Source: a virus. From it: 29,762 bases of DNA. A program made the position numbers and the translations under genes. Position 1 is the first letter of the stretch. Each line of letters begins with the position of its first letter. Below the pieces are notes generated by a model that was not told the DNA's origin, searched no databases, and saw nothing but the letters and a program-made list of their open reading frames with translations. The stretch covers positions 1 through 29,762 of the IMG/VR virus record IMGVR_UViG_3300027996_000122; one strand, given 5' to 3'. Positions 7,431-13,902 of the stretch are shown here, piece by piece.

Positions 7431-7454
7431 ATTTACTCTCCTTGTCTTGTGTAT
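7425..7454 (-). promoter_or_regulatory. Hairpin enclosing the RBS of a GIY-YIG endonuclease gene
   Basis: On the minus strand ATACAC (7454-7449) and GTGTAT (7430-7425) form a 6-bp stem. The loop holds the AAGGAG ribosome site and the 3' arm includes the start codon. No clean late box lies in the stem (GATAAAAAATAC is nearby and degenerate), so this is a weaker case than the hairpins at 4440, 6132 and 24550. Confidence 0.35.
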
Positions 7455-7497
7455 TTTTTATCACGACTAGCCAAATCGAAGTTAATAATTATCAATA

Positions 7498-7695
7498 TCA
7501 GGCATCGGTTAAATCAATCGTATTCAGGTCGAAGATGGGTTCAATTTTAGCCCATTCCTCTTCGTTCAATTCAATGGGTTCATCAGTGCCCCTCATATAC
7601 AGATATGTGATGTCTGGATCGGGGGTATTGATGTGCGATACCTCTTCTGGTCGGAAACGCCAATACCCTATTTGTATAAAACCACCTTCTATCAT
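7498..7695 (-). CDS. Small hypothetical phage protein
   Basis: 65 aa: a beta-hairpin-like start (FIQIGYWRFRPEEV), a DITYLYMRG strand and an acidic C-terminus (ELNEEEWAKIEPIF). It has no recognised motif and may be a small single-domain adaptor. It overlaps the upstream zinc-finger gene by 4 nt (ATGA-type junction), which supports that it is translated. It precedes a 67-bp gap before the GIY-YIG gene, which begins with the hairpin at 7425-7454. Confidence 0.65.
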   Translation of the reverse strand: MIEGGFIQIGYWRFRPEEVSHINTPDPDITYLYMRGTDEPIELNEEEWAKIEPIFDLNTIDLTDA

Positions 7696-8414
7696 AATCC
7701 GTATTCCTTCAACAACTCTTTCACTCGAACAGTCTCAGGTTCACATAACTCGAAACGTCGTTGCCAATATTCCGGCGAAATGAAATCAATGACCATGTTC
7801 AACTGATCAGGGTTCATTGATCCTAGATATGCGAGACCAGACTCGCAATTATACAATACCCAAGGGGAAAGTTTGCCCACGGACACCCAATGTGCCAATA
7901 CATTACCATTGCCATTACGGAAACAGTTCTCGAATGAGTCCTTGTTTTGATTCGCCCATTCCATCATGGTTTCGATTGATCTGATCATTGCCGCCTCAGA
8001 TGATTCTCTATCATAGCGATCTTTGATATAATCTTGGTACACTGCGACATGGCACCATTCATCCAGTTTCAAACTGTTGACAATCACGTATGCCATAAAG
8101 GCAGATGGATTGAATGCGGAGATATCGATGATATGTCTACCGAATTTCACGAATGATTCATAGAATTGGAACTTACAGAAATCTTCGTAGGTCCACACTT
8201 TCTTGGAACCTTGTTTGATTTTCAGATACAACAACCATGTCTCAAATCCTTTTTGTACACCGGGTTCATGCTCTTGGGCGGAACGGCGGAATTGTGCACA
8301 TGAATGTTTGATCAGGGATTTCTCCCACGTGAATCCTCTATTGCAAAAGCCACACACATATTGTGGTGTGGCATCGGCACGGGCTTTTTTGGCTGCGTCA
8401 ATTACATCTTTCAT
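7692..8414 (-). CDS. Conserved phage zinc-finger protein
   Basis: 240 aa from the ATG at 8414; an extension to 8450 falls inside the upstream gene and is not used. Residues 20-40 are a C2HC finger (VCGFCNRGFTWEKSLIKHSC). The rest is helical with conserved-looking blocks: TYEDFCKFQFYESFVKFGRH, NSLKLDEWCHVAVYQDYIKD, SPWVLYNCESG and SPEYWQRRF. I associate this architecture with conserved proteins of T4-like marine phages that lack an assigned function. The finger suggests DNA or protein binding. It forms 4-nt overlaps on both sides, so it belongs to a co-translated run with its neighbours. Confidence 0.78.
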   Translation of the reverse strand: MKDVIDAAKKARADATPQYVCGFCNRGFTWEKSLIKHSCAQFRRSAQEHEPGVQKGFETWLLYLKIKQGSKKVWTYEDFCKFQFYESFVKFGRHIIDISAFNPSAFMAYVIVNSLKLDEWCHVAVYQDYIKDRYDRESSEAAMIRSIETMMEWANQNKDSFENCFRNGNGNVLAHWVSVGKLSPWVLYNCESGLAYLGSMNPDQLNMVIDFISPEYWQRRFELCEPETVRVKELLKEYGL

Positions 8415-8899
8415 AGCTGCTTCTTTATATCTGCAGGAGAGAGTCCACAATCGGTCGCATATGCTTTTATCGTCTTTGAATCATTCTTCATAATCATTGT
8501 TTCGATTTCTTCATCATTCAATTCAGGAAATCTTGATCGTAGGAACTTGGCGGTTTTATTGTGGTTACTGGAACCGGAGGTTATCTTCTTGGTAGTGAAC
8601 CATTCACGTTTTAATTCGATTGCGTCTGTCATTGCACACCCACACAGCAACCGCCATATCAAACGTGGATGATCTTTTTGGATATCAAAGAAATGTAGGT
8701 TCACGTTCTTGTTCACCATTTTCAGGTAATATTCTTGTATCTCAGAAATTTGGTCGTGTGGTTGATCCGCAACATTAGCCACCCATTGCAAAAGGACGAA
8801 CGGAACGATCTCTTTACGCTGTTCCGGTGTTATCCGGTCGTAAAAATCCTTGTCGCCGTTGTCGATGGCGCTCATGATGGTTCGAATAGGTATTGTCAT
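8411..8899 (-). CDS. Conserved phage protein, possibly a divergent clamp-loader small subunit
   Basis: 162 aa, mostly helical. Recognisable blocks are TPEQRKEIVPFVLLQWVANV (24-43), YYLKMVNKNVNLHFFDIQKDHPRLIW, REWFTTKKITSGSSNHN and a C-terminal repeat of short helices (ELNDEEIETMIMKN, SPADIKKQL). The layout of PFV...N, then a small-helix region, then W-x-K resembles what I recall of gp62-type clamp-loader subunits of T4-like phages, but the similarity is weak and the usual neighbours (45, 44, regA, 43) are absent. It overlaps the downstream zinc-finger gene by 4 nt and the upstream gene by 1 nt. Confidence 0.72.
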   Translation of the reverse strand: MTIPIRTIMSAIDNGDKDFYDRITPEQRKEIVPFVLLQWVANVADQPHDQISEIQEYYLKMVNKNVNLHFFDIQKDHPRLIWRLLCGCAMTDAIELKREWFTTKKITSGSSNHNKTAKFLRSRFPELNDEEIETMIMKNDSKTIKAYATDCGLSPADIKKQL

Positions 8900-9198
8900 T
8901 ATCCATAATTATACACTACTTTGATATATTTTGCAAATGCTAAATCAAACACCAATGCGTCGTCCAATGTGGCGAATTGCATGTGGTACCAATGTACCTT
9001 GGGATAGTTGTCACTTTCGATCTCATCATGGACGGTATCCGGTGGCAAGTTCTGTATGAATTTTTTAACACGGGCTGCAACCTCATTAATATTGAATTCA
9101 TTCTCGGTGCACCACGCTTGTGTGTTGAACTTGTATTCCCGTGGGCCATATTTCAGAATATGGCATTCTGTGGTCTGTCTGTTATCATTTGATGCCAT
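8899..9198 (-). CDS. Conserved small phage protein of unknown function
   Basis: 99 aa from the ATG at 9198. The open frame extends to 9318, but the longer form would overlap the upstream gene by 100 nt and MASNDNRQTTECHILKYGP looks like a natural start; the ribosome site is weak. Features: ECHILKYGPREYKFNTQAWC, a helix EVAARVKKFIQNLP and a C-terminal strand-helix (YHMQFATLDDALVFDLAF). No catalytic motif. The stop overlaps the next ATG (TAATG). Confidence 0.68.
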   Translation of the reverse strand: MASNDNRQTTECHILKYGPREYKFNTQAWCTENEFNINEVAARVKKFIQNLPPDTVHDEIESDNYPKVHWYHMQFATLDDALVFDLAFAKYIKVVYNYG

Positions 9199-9218
9199 AT
9201 GAATTTGCCAACCTGTTT

Positions 9219-9695
9219 TTACCAGACCTTCCCGATGTCCACCACTTCTGATTGTCTGCTGATATCCTTTACGAAGTATACGCACAAAGGCTTCGGTTGG
9301 CTCGTTAGCGGAACGCATAACATTTGTCCTGTCTTGAGTTTAGGAAAATACCACTTCACATCTTGATATGCATCGACAATTTCGATGGGTAGATATTTCG
9401 GTGAGAATCCTGATAATGGATTGAAAGCAAATGCTTTGAATCCACGATCATTCAAACTGGTCAATGAGATCACTTCAAGATCGCCAAAGTCCGGTTCACC
9501 TACGAGTATTCGCCAATCAACTTTCTCTTCAACTGGAAAGTTTATTCTGTATTCCCCGATCTTGAGCACCAGTGCTGGTGCGTTGAAGCTTTCCAAGTAA
9601 ATCAATGGTATGAAAAAATGATCAGGGTCTTGTGGGTTAGAGTTGTCCAAAACACCAAAACGAAGATCGTCTATTTCATCTGACAAATTGTTCAT
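9219..9695 (-). CDS. Conserved T4-superfamily phage protein
   Basis: 158 aa. It contains FFIPLIYLESF, an RILVGEPDFGDLEVISLTSLNDRGF stretch, GFKAFAFNPLSGF and a C-terminal KWYFPKLKTGQMLCVPL...CVYFVKDISRQSEVVD. The density of aromatic and glycine residues suggests an ordered beta protein that is well conserved in T4-like phages, but I cannot give it a function. The ATG at 9695 has no good ribosome site. The frame stays open upstream, with AAAGGA placed 6 nt before an ATT codon, so a non-standard start about 36 nt earlier is possible. Confidence 0.72.
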   Translation of the reverse strand: MNNLSDEIDDLRFGVLDNSNPQDPDHFFIPLIYLESFNAPALVLKIGEYRINFPVEEKVDWRILVGEPDFGDLEVISLTSLNDRGFKAFAFNPLSGFSPKYLPIEIVDAYQDVKWYFPKLKTGQMLCVPLTSQPKPLCVYFVKDISRQSEVVDIGKVW

Positions 9696-9741
9696 GTCGA
9701 ATGCGGTGTCATCTAGGGTTAAAATATGAATCGCGGTTCCT

Positions 9742-10065
9742 TTATGTTGGCGGGTGTTTGCCAGTAGCTATCATCACCAACAAATCGTACTGTTCTTTAG
9801 CAGGTAGTAATTCGGGGTGTTCTATGAGAAGTTGCTCTCGCGCTTCTTCTCTTGCTTGAAATGCTTCGATAAATGGTAGATACACTTCTTCTCTTTTTTC
9901 TAATTCTTCAATGCGATAAATCAAACAGTTCAACATCTGATCGACACTGACATTATTACCGGGCTGAAACTGCGATCCCCAACGGCTAACCATCCGATGC
10001 CACTCAGGGCTATCTGGACTGTAGTCAACATCAAGGGCATTTATTTCTACATTAAGCATTGTCAT
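9742..10065 (-). CDS. Small phage protein of a tandem family (member 3)
   Basis: 107 aa. A central helix (LNCLIYRIEELEKREEVY) is followed by a second helix and a C-terminal motif, EHPELLPAKEQYDLLVMIATGK. The same arrangement (coiled helix, then P-x-L-x-x-A-x-E-x-Y-D-L-L-x-x-h-x-x-G) is found in the next two genes upstream, so the three look like diverged tandem duplicates. It overlaps its upstream neighbour by exactly 14 nt. Function unknown; the paired helices suggest a small oligomeric or adaptor protein. Confidence 0.75.
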   Translation of the reverse strand: MTMLNVEINALDVDYSPDSPEWHRMVSRWGSQFQPGNNVSVDQMLNCLIYRIEELEKREEVYLPFIEAFQAREEAREQLLIEHPELLPAKEQYDLLVMIATGKHPPT

Positions 10066-10321
10066 TCTCGTTCGATCCTACCATCATTCTAAGCAAATCG
10101 TAATGCTCAAATGCGGTTCTAAGTGCTGGGAATTTTTGCATCAATCTGTTCTCTTCGGTATCTCTAGCATCAAGTCGTTTTTCCAACTCAACCATGCGCT
10201 GACCAATTTCGCGCAAGAGGTGGGCTAGCTCCCCGGCGGGAACCTTATCAAATGACTCTGGACTAAACATCCAATCATCTGGTCTATTTCCAAAATGTCT
10301 AATACTATCATACGATGCCAT
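10052..10321 (-). CDS. Small phage protein of a tandem family (member 2)
   Basis: 89 aa. LLREIGQRMVELEKRLDARD forms a coiled-coil-like helix and FPALRTAFEHYDLLRMMVGS forms the shared C-terminal motif. It matches the downstream paralog at P-x-L, the Y-D-L-L and the hydrophobic-plus-Gly ending. It is embedded between paralogs with 14-nt overlaps on both sides, which indicates translational coupling in one operon. No known function. Confidence 0.75.
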   Translation of the reverse strand: MASYDSIRHFGNRPDDWMFSPESFDKVPAGELAHLLREIGQRMVELEKRLDARDTEENRLMQKFPALRTAFEHYDLLRMMVGSNENDNA

Positions 10322-10799
10322 TGATGTTCTTCCCTGATACTAATCTTGCTAATGTAAGAAAGTGCTCGTACGCCTGTCTTACTCCGTCGTTCTTTTCCAT
10401 GGCTTTTGATAGATTACGTCTATTGCGATCCATTCGGTCAAGCGTGTCCCGATAATCATCGTTTTGCAGCGAAAGGATTTGGGCATTTTTATCAAATGCA
10501 GCTTGATCCGTCACAAGAGTTTGGTAATCTCGGCGGGTGATCTCCAACGATATAACAGGTTCAGTCCGAACTTCCATCGATGTCGTTGCGTTGACGCTAT
10601 CCCATTTAGATGGATCAACTAATGGGTAATCCATATGCGGCATATATCTACGTACACGGCCTTCATTGCGGACATTGATAGAATAACGCCTCAATAAATC
10701 CTTCTCCATCTCGGCTTCAGTTAGTCCACCATCACGCGGGTATTGGTGATGTAGTGAATCTCGGTAATGGTCTATGTCTGTGTACTTTATTGGTGCCAT
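10308..10799 (-). CDS. Phage protein of a tandem family (member 1)
   Basis: 163 aa, the longest of three related genes. The N-terminal half (TDIDHYRDSLHHQYPRD, YMPHMDYPLVDPSKWD) is unique and includes a region resembling a beta structure (VRTEPVISLEITRRDYQTLV). The C-terminal third (LDRMDRNRRNLSKAMEKN then GVRQAYEHFLTLARLVSGKN) matches the C-terminal motif of the two smaller genes downstream. The extra N-terminal part may be the functional domain, with the shared C-terminus a binding module. Unknown function. Confidence 0.75.
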   Translation of the reverse strand: MAPIKYTDIDHYRDSLHHQYPRDGGLTEAEMEKDLLRRYSINVRNEGRVRRYMPHMDYPLVDPSKWDSVNATTSMEVRTEPVISLEITRRDYQTLVTDQAAFDKNAQILSLQNDDYRDTLDRMDRNRRNLSKAMEKNDGVRQAYEHFLTLARLVSGKNINGIV

Positions 10800-10800
10800 A

Positions 10801-10968
10801 TCAAAGTTTTATCAGAATTCCTATCAGTAAAAAGATCACTATCATCTGTTGTGCTACCAGTATAGTGTGATACCAGACCCATCTTGCTTGATAGATTTCT
10901 TTGGTATGCTTGTTCTCGGCCAGTCGGCGTTGAGCTTCCTTAAAGTAATTTGTTAATGTGTTCTTCAT
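10801..10968 (-). CDS. Small single-pass membrane protein
   Basis: 55 aa: a charged N-terminal part (MKNTLTNYFKEAQRRLAENK) followed near residues 34-54 by a hydrophobic helix ending the protein (VAQQMIVIFLLIGILIKL). The predicted product is a tail-anchored inner-membrane peptide with its N-terminus in the cytoplasm. The start has TGGAG and a strong promoter upstream (TTGACA, 18-bp spacer, TATAAT). It ends 1 nt before the ATG of the 10308-10799 gene, so it is first in that operon. It resembles small early phage membrane proteins in layout only; its role is unknown. Confidence 0.7.
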   Translation of the reverse strand: MKNTLTNYFKEAQRRLAENKHTKEIYQARWVWYHTILVAQQMIVIFLLIGILIKL

Positions 10969-10981
10969 TGTATTCTCCACT

Positions 10982-11011
10982 ATTATATTATAGTAGTATT
11001 TAACTTGTCAA
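10982..11011 (-). promoter_or_regulatory. Sigma70-like promoter for the 10801-10968 operon
   Basis: TTGACA (11011-11006) and TATAAT (10987-10982) on the minus strand, separated by 18 bp, with the ATG at 10968 and TGGAG between. It stands just downstream of the stop of the 11025 gene and would drive the membrane-peptide and tandem-family genes. Confidence 0.7.
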
Positions 11012-11024
11012 GCATTATTTGTTG

Positions 11025-11369
11025 TCATAGTTCACCAATATACAACCGTTTCAGAAGGGTGTATGCTTCGAGGTCTTCTGGTGAGTCGAGTCTACGATCA
11101 AAGGTTTCTTTGAGGTTCGGATATTTGTCGAGAGCTAGCTCTTCTTTGGTCTGTTCTTCATAATAGACGGACATCCTGCATGGTGTTTTACCGCTGGTGG
11201 TGTCAACATTAATGACAGTGCTGAACGTACTTAGATCAAAAGCCACAGATGCATCGTCTAGTCGTTGTCCGTCCAGATATACAACAACCTTGCTGTTGTC
11301 ATAAGAGTCATTCATAACAAACGCAAATCGATTGATCCCGGAGTCAACTATGTATTCTGCGATCTTCAT
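11025..11369 (-). CDS. Small phage protein with MKIAEYI N-terminus
   Basis: 114 aa. It opens MKIAEYIVDSGINRF, then predicted beta strands (FAFVMNDSYDNSKVVVYLDG, VAFDLSTFSTVINV) and a C-terminal helical motif LDKYPNLKETFDR...EAYTLLKRLYIGEL. That last motif echoes the P-x-L...Y-x-L-L-x-x-h-x-x-G ending of the tandem family at 9742-10799. The N-terminus is only loosely like the MKI[T/S]ELL tag. It follows a homing endonuclease gene by 2 nt. Function unknown. Confidence 0.7.
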   Translation of the reverse strand: MKIAEYIVDSGINRFAFVMNDSYDNSKVVVYLDGQRLDDASVAFDLSTFSTVINVDTTSGKTPCRMSVYYEEQTKEELALDKYPNLKETFDRRLDSPEDLEAYTLLKRLYIGEL

Positions 11370-11371
11370 TT

Positions 11372-12052
11372 TTATCCATCTGCTTCATGCAAACGAATAT
11401 GGCGGGCGGTAACTTGGGTTTTGCTACAATGTGGGCAATTCGGTGTTCGGGCCTGTGGTCCTCGTTTCCCTTTCATGTTTTCGCTCATTTTATGTTTAGT
11501 ACTTTCGGAATGTTTTTTGCCTGTCATGCCATTGGTGTGTCCTATTTTACTATTGCTTATGTTGCTCTTATGCTCTTTCGATAATGTTTTACCCGTATGA
11601 AAGGCAGAGAGTGCTTGTTTATGTTCGCGTGATATGGGTTTCATTTTTTTACCCTTGTTCCACGGGGTTCTGCCTTTTGCCTTAATCGACATTTTGCGTT
11701 TAGTGTCATCAGTATGTTTTGATCCCATTCGAGCATCGCTCACGCATTGTCGCATAAATTCATATTGTCGGGCGGTGAATACACGCTGCTGGGAATCCGA
11801 ACATTGCATAAACATACTTACTGCATGTTTCATTTTGATGATATGATCGAGTTCATGTACCATTTTGATTAATAACCTATGACATATAAAGTGCTCTTTA
11901 GCAGTTAGTGATACAATATTGTTCGTGTCATTGTTCCCGCCCAATGCCTTTGGCACAATATGATGTCTTTCGATATATCCCGACAACATTCTGGTGGATG
12001 CTGTTTTGATAATGGAATGATACCATTTACTATATTTGTTAGATTTGAACAT
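11372..12052 (-). CDS. HNH homing endonuclease with NUMOD3 and C-terminal zinc finger
   Basis: 226 aa. The N-terminus carries an HNH core: YIERHHIVPKALGGNNDTNN then IVSLTAKEHFICHRLL (residues 26-62). Residues 108-200 have NUMOD3-type repeats (RKMSIKAKGRTPWNKGKK, NSKIGHTNGMTGKKHSE). The C-terminus is a zinc finger, CPHCSKTQVTARHIRLH. The same finger and NUMOD3 modules appear on the GIY-YIG nuclease at 3747-4436, which indicates exchange of DNA-binding modules between nuclease families. It lies 47 nt after uvsW, with a late-like box 4 nt before the ATG. Confidence 0.88.
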   Translation of the reverse strand: MFKSNKYSKWYHSIIKTASTRMLSGYIERHHIVPKALGGNNDTNNIVSLTAKEHFICHRLLIKMVHELDHIIKMKHAVSMFMQCSDSQQRVFTARQYEFMRQCVSDARMGSKHTDDTKRKMSIKAKGRTPWNKGKKMKPISREHKQALSAFHTGKTLSKEHKSNISNSKIGHTNGMTGKKHSESTKHKMSENMKGKRGPQARTPNCPHCSKTQVTARHIRLHEADG

Positions 12053-12056
12053 GCTG

Positions 12057-12064
12057 TATTTAGC
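12057..12064 (-). promoter_or_regulatory. Late-promoter-like box GCTAAATA
   Basis: On the minus strand GCTAAATA is followed by CAGC and then the ATG of the HNH gene. The same octamer with TGC after it stands before the GIY-YIG gene at 4436. It deviates from TATAAATA at two positions, so the call is moderate. A transcript from it would be leaderless. Confidence 0.35.
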
Positions 12065-12099
12065 GTCTTAGTAAAACTTTTAGGAATTTATACGCTATA

Positions 12100-13560
12100 T
12101 TATTTCCACCTGATTTTGTTAATGGTAAAAGGGAACGCTGATTCTCTATAGAACTTCTTGCGCTTGGTAAGATGCCGCTTCGCAAACTTGCAGTTCGATG
12201 TGATGTCCCAAATTTGCACGAAGTCCTTATCCTTCGCTTTACGAACACCACGCCCAATGCTCTGGATAACACGTACGAAACTTTTGCCGGGTTCAATAAG
12301 AACCAGATTAAATATACGAGGAACGTTGATCCCAACAGCAGCCACGCCATAGGTGGCAACAATAATCTTTCGATCTTCTTCGGCAATTTGATCATAGTAC
12401 TCCTTGCGTTTTTTGGTTTTCATTGATCCGGATATGAAAATCGCATCATCCAACAACGCAACCAATGCTTTACCACAGGCCACACGGTCAACCAATACCA
12501 ATACGTTGCCGCCTTCCCTGATACTATTTAACTGTTTAGCGATAGCGTCCAGCCGCTCGGGATTGGTGGTGATGTACGAAAGTTCCGACTGATAGTTGTC
12601 GTACTCTTTATCATCCATGAACTGTTGAATGTTTACGTGACATTTGGCCAAAATGCCGCGTTCCTGTAACTCTGCGGTCGATATCTGATTAACCACATGT
12701 CCGATTGATGTGAACAAGCTGTATCCCTCGAAATCATCTTTTGGAACAGTTCCAGTTAATCCCCATCGCAATGGGACATCGCCCAACGCATCGGACAGGA
12801 TAGATTTAAGCATATCGGCTTTCGCCATATGCGCTTCGTCCACAATTACACAACAAACGTTTTCGATGAATTCTTCCATCGTGAATTCTGCTGTTTTGTT
12901 CGCGGTATTTTTGAGAAGGATTCCCATACTCTGCCATGTACAGATAGTGTGGGTTTTTCCGAAATCTTTACGGTCGCCGAAATACACACCGACATCCAAT
13001 CCCATGTTCACATAATCTTCTTCGGTTTGGGTCACTAGGGACTTGTTAGGGACGATTACGATGGTTCTGCCGTACGGCTCACAGGATTTACTCAATGCTG
13101 CTGTAATGAGCGTCTTACCGGCTCCAGTGGCTACTTCTTGGATTGCGCGGTTGTTCGTCAGGAAATGATTGATGACTTCGACTTGATAATCCCGTAATTT
13201 GATAGGTTCGCCTTCTGCTATATGGTTTTTGGGCCATACAGTGGTGCTGAACGTATCCTCTAGGATTGGATCAAATGTGAATTTGGGTTGTCGTTTACGA
13301 TTATCTTCTAGTTCAAAATCGTACCCCATGTCGTCCAACATAGGAATGATTTTCTCCAGCAAAGATACAAAGGTTCTTCCGCCAAGTTGAAAGAACGAGG
13401 TTTTACCATTCCAGTGACCTAGCTGTCGGGCTGGGCTAAAGAATGAACCGGGTTCTTCGAACTCAAACTCTTTATACAGTTTTCTAGCTACTCGGATATC
13501 TAGATTATGTATCTTGGCGTTAACTTCGTCGTGTATTACAATTTTCGCAATTTTATCCAT
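12100..13560 (-). CDS. uvsW: UvsW-type DNA/RNA helicase
   Basis: 486 aa, superfamily 2 helicase. T4 UvsW unwinds branched recombination intermediates and R-loops and drives the switch from origin- to recombination-dependent replication. Seen here: an N-terminal UvsW-like domain (SFFSPARQLGHWNGKTSFF, 39-57), Walker A ATGAGKT at 144-150, DEAH at 241-244, motif III LTGT at 268-271 and motif VI QSIGRGVRK near 435. Length and N-terminus fit T4 UvsW (about 500 aa), supporting the ATG at 13560. It has its own strong promoter whose -10 ends 5 nt before the ATG, implying a leaderless message. It lies directly downstream of the left repeat cassette. Confidence 0.93.
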   Translation of the reverse strand: MDKIAKIVIHDEVNAKIHNLDIRVARKLYKEFEFEEPGSFFSPARQLGHWNGKTSFFQLGGRTFVSLLEKIIPMLDDMGYDFELEDNRKRQPKFTFDPILEDTFSTTVWPKNHIAEGEPIKLRDYQVEVINHFLTNNRAIQEVATGAGKTLITAALSKSCEPYGRTIVIVPNKSLVTQTEEDYVNMGLDVGVYFGDRKDFGKTHTICTWQSMGILLKNTANKTAEFTMEEFIENVCCVIVDEAHMAKADMLKSILSDALGDVPLRWGLTGTVPKDDFEGYSLFTSIGHVVNQISTAELQERGILAKCHVNIQQFMDDKEYDNYQSELSYITTNPERLDAIAKQLNSIREGGNVLVLVDRVACGKALVALLDDAIFISGSMKTKKRKEYYDQIAEEDRKIIVATYGVAAVGINVPRIFNLVLIEPGKSFVRVIQSIGRGVRKAKDKDFVQIWDITSNCKFAKRHLTKRKKFYRESAFPFTINKIRWK

Positions 13561-13565
13561 CCACC

Positions 13566-13595
13566 ATTATATCGAAAACAGGGGATGGATGTCAA
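13566..13595 (-). promoter_or_regulatory. Strong sigma70-like promoter of uvsW
   Basis: TTGACA (13595-13590) and TATAAT (13571-13566), both perfect consensus, with an 18-bp spacer. Only 5 nt (GGTGG) separate the -10 box from the ATG, so the transcript should start at or within the start codon. The -35 lies beside the truncated last repeat of the left array. Confidence 0.8.
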
Positions 13596-13600
13596 CTTTT

Positions 13601-13765
13601 TGATTTCACACTAACCGTAACTGGTCCTACGGTTACCTTATGATTTCATACTAACCGTAACCTACTACAGTTACCTTATGATTTCACACTAACTGTAACA
13701 TCACGCATGAAGAACTGGTTGATTTCCGTTCTACGGTTACCTTATGATTTCATACTAACGGTAAC
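13601..13765 (-). CRISPR. Left CRISPR-like repeat array (3 full repeats plus 1 truncated)
   Basis: Read on the minus strand, 36-bp repeats begin GTTACGGTTAGTATGAAATC and end ATAAGGTAACCGTAGG. Copies: 13765-13730, 13699-13664, 13661-13626 and a 21-bp truncated copy at 13621-13601. Spacers are 30 bp (13700-13729), 2 bp and 4 bp. Each full repeat can form an 8-bp stem (TACGGTTA with TAACCGTA) capped by ATGA/TCAT. The 13664 copy has TACAGTTA with TAACTGTA, a compensatory change. The single full-length spacer is next to the leader. The truncated last copy abuts the uvsW promoter. The array is short and partly eroded, so activity is uncertain. Confidence 0.65.
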
Positions 13766-13867
13766 ACATAAGAAATAACTCCATGAAACTACTAAGGTAA
13801 TTCTCGTTTCAATGAATAAAAACCGAAGTTTTCACTCTCCACGAAGGGGATGTATTCCCCTTTTCAT
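13766..13867 (-). ncRNA. Left tracr/omega-like structured RNA preceding the array
   Basis: Part of a 137-bp block (13766-13902) that recurs with four differences at 15725-15861. On the minus strand it follows a promoter and contains a 7-bp hairpin (AAGGGGA / UCCCCUU, 13844-13862), a 10-bp hairpin with a UUCG tetraloop (13814-13837), and an anti-repeat (13783-13800; minus strand UUACCUUAGUAGUUUCAU) able to pair with about 15 nt of the repeat. The difference from the right copy in the UUCG stem keeps pairing by a G-U pair. It runs directly into the first repeat, so one transcript could carry both tracr-like and guide parts. Confidence 0.6.
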
Positions 13868-13873
13868 TCATAC

Positions 13874-13902
13874 ATAATACTGTATTATGCATCAGATGTC
13901 AA
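13874..13902 (-). promoter_or_regulatory. Promoter of the left RNA/array cassette, with palindrome
   Basis: TTGACA (13902-13897), 17-bp spacer, TATTAT (13879-13874). A 17-bp palindrome (CATAATAC, one base, GTATTATG; 13873-13889) covers the -10 and half the spacer, suggesting a repressor site. The TGA stop of the nuclease gene (13901-13899) lies inside the -35 TTGACA. Confidence 0.72.

Noticed and set aside
9199-9318. Longer start of the 8899 gene at 9318
   Set aside because: It would overlap the upstream gene by 100 nt in another frame, and the sequence from 9198 looks like a natural N-terminus.
13814-13837. Rho-independent terminator at the UUCG hairpin of the structured RNA
   Set aside because: The stem is A/U-rich and the following tract is interrupted (AUUCAUUG), so termination would be weak; the array behind it is better explained as transcribed.
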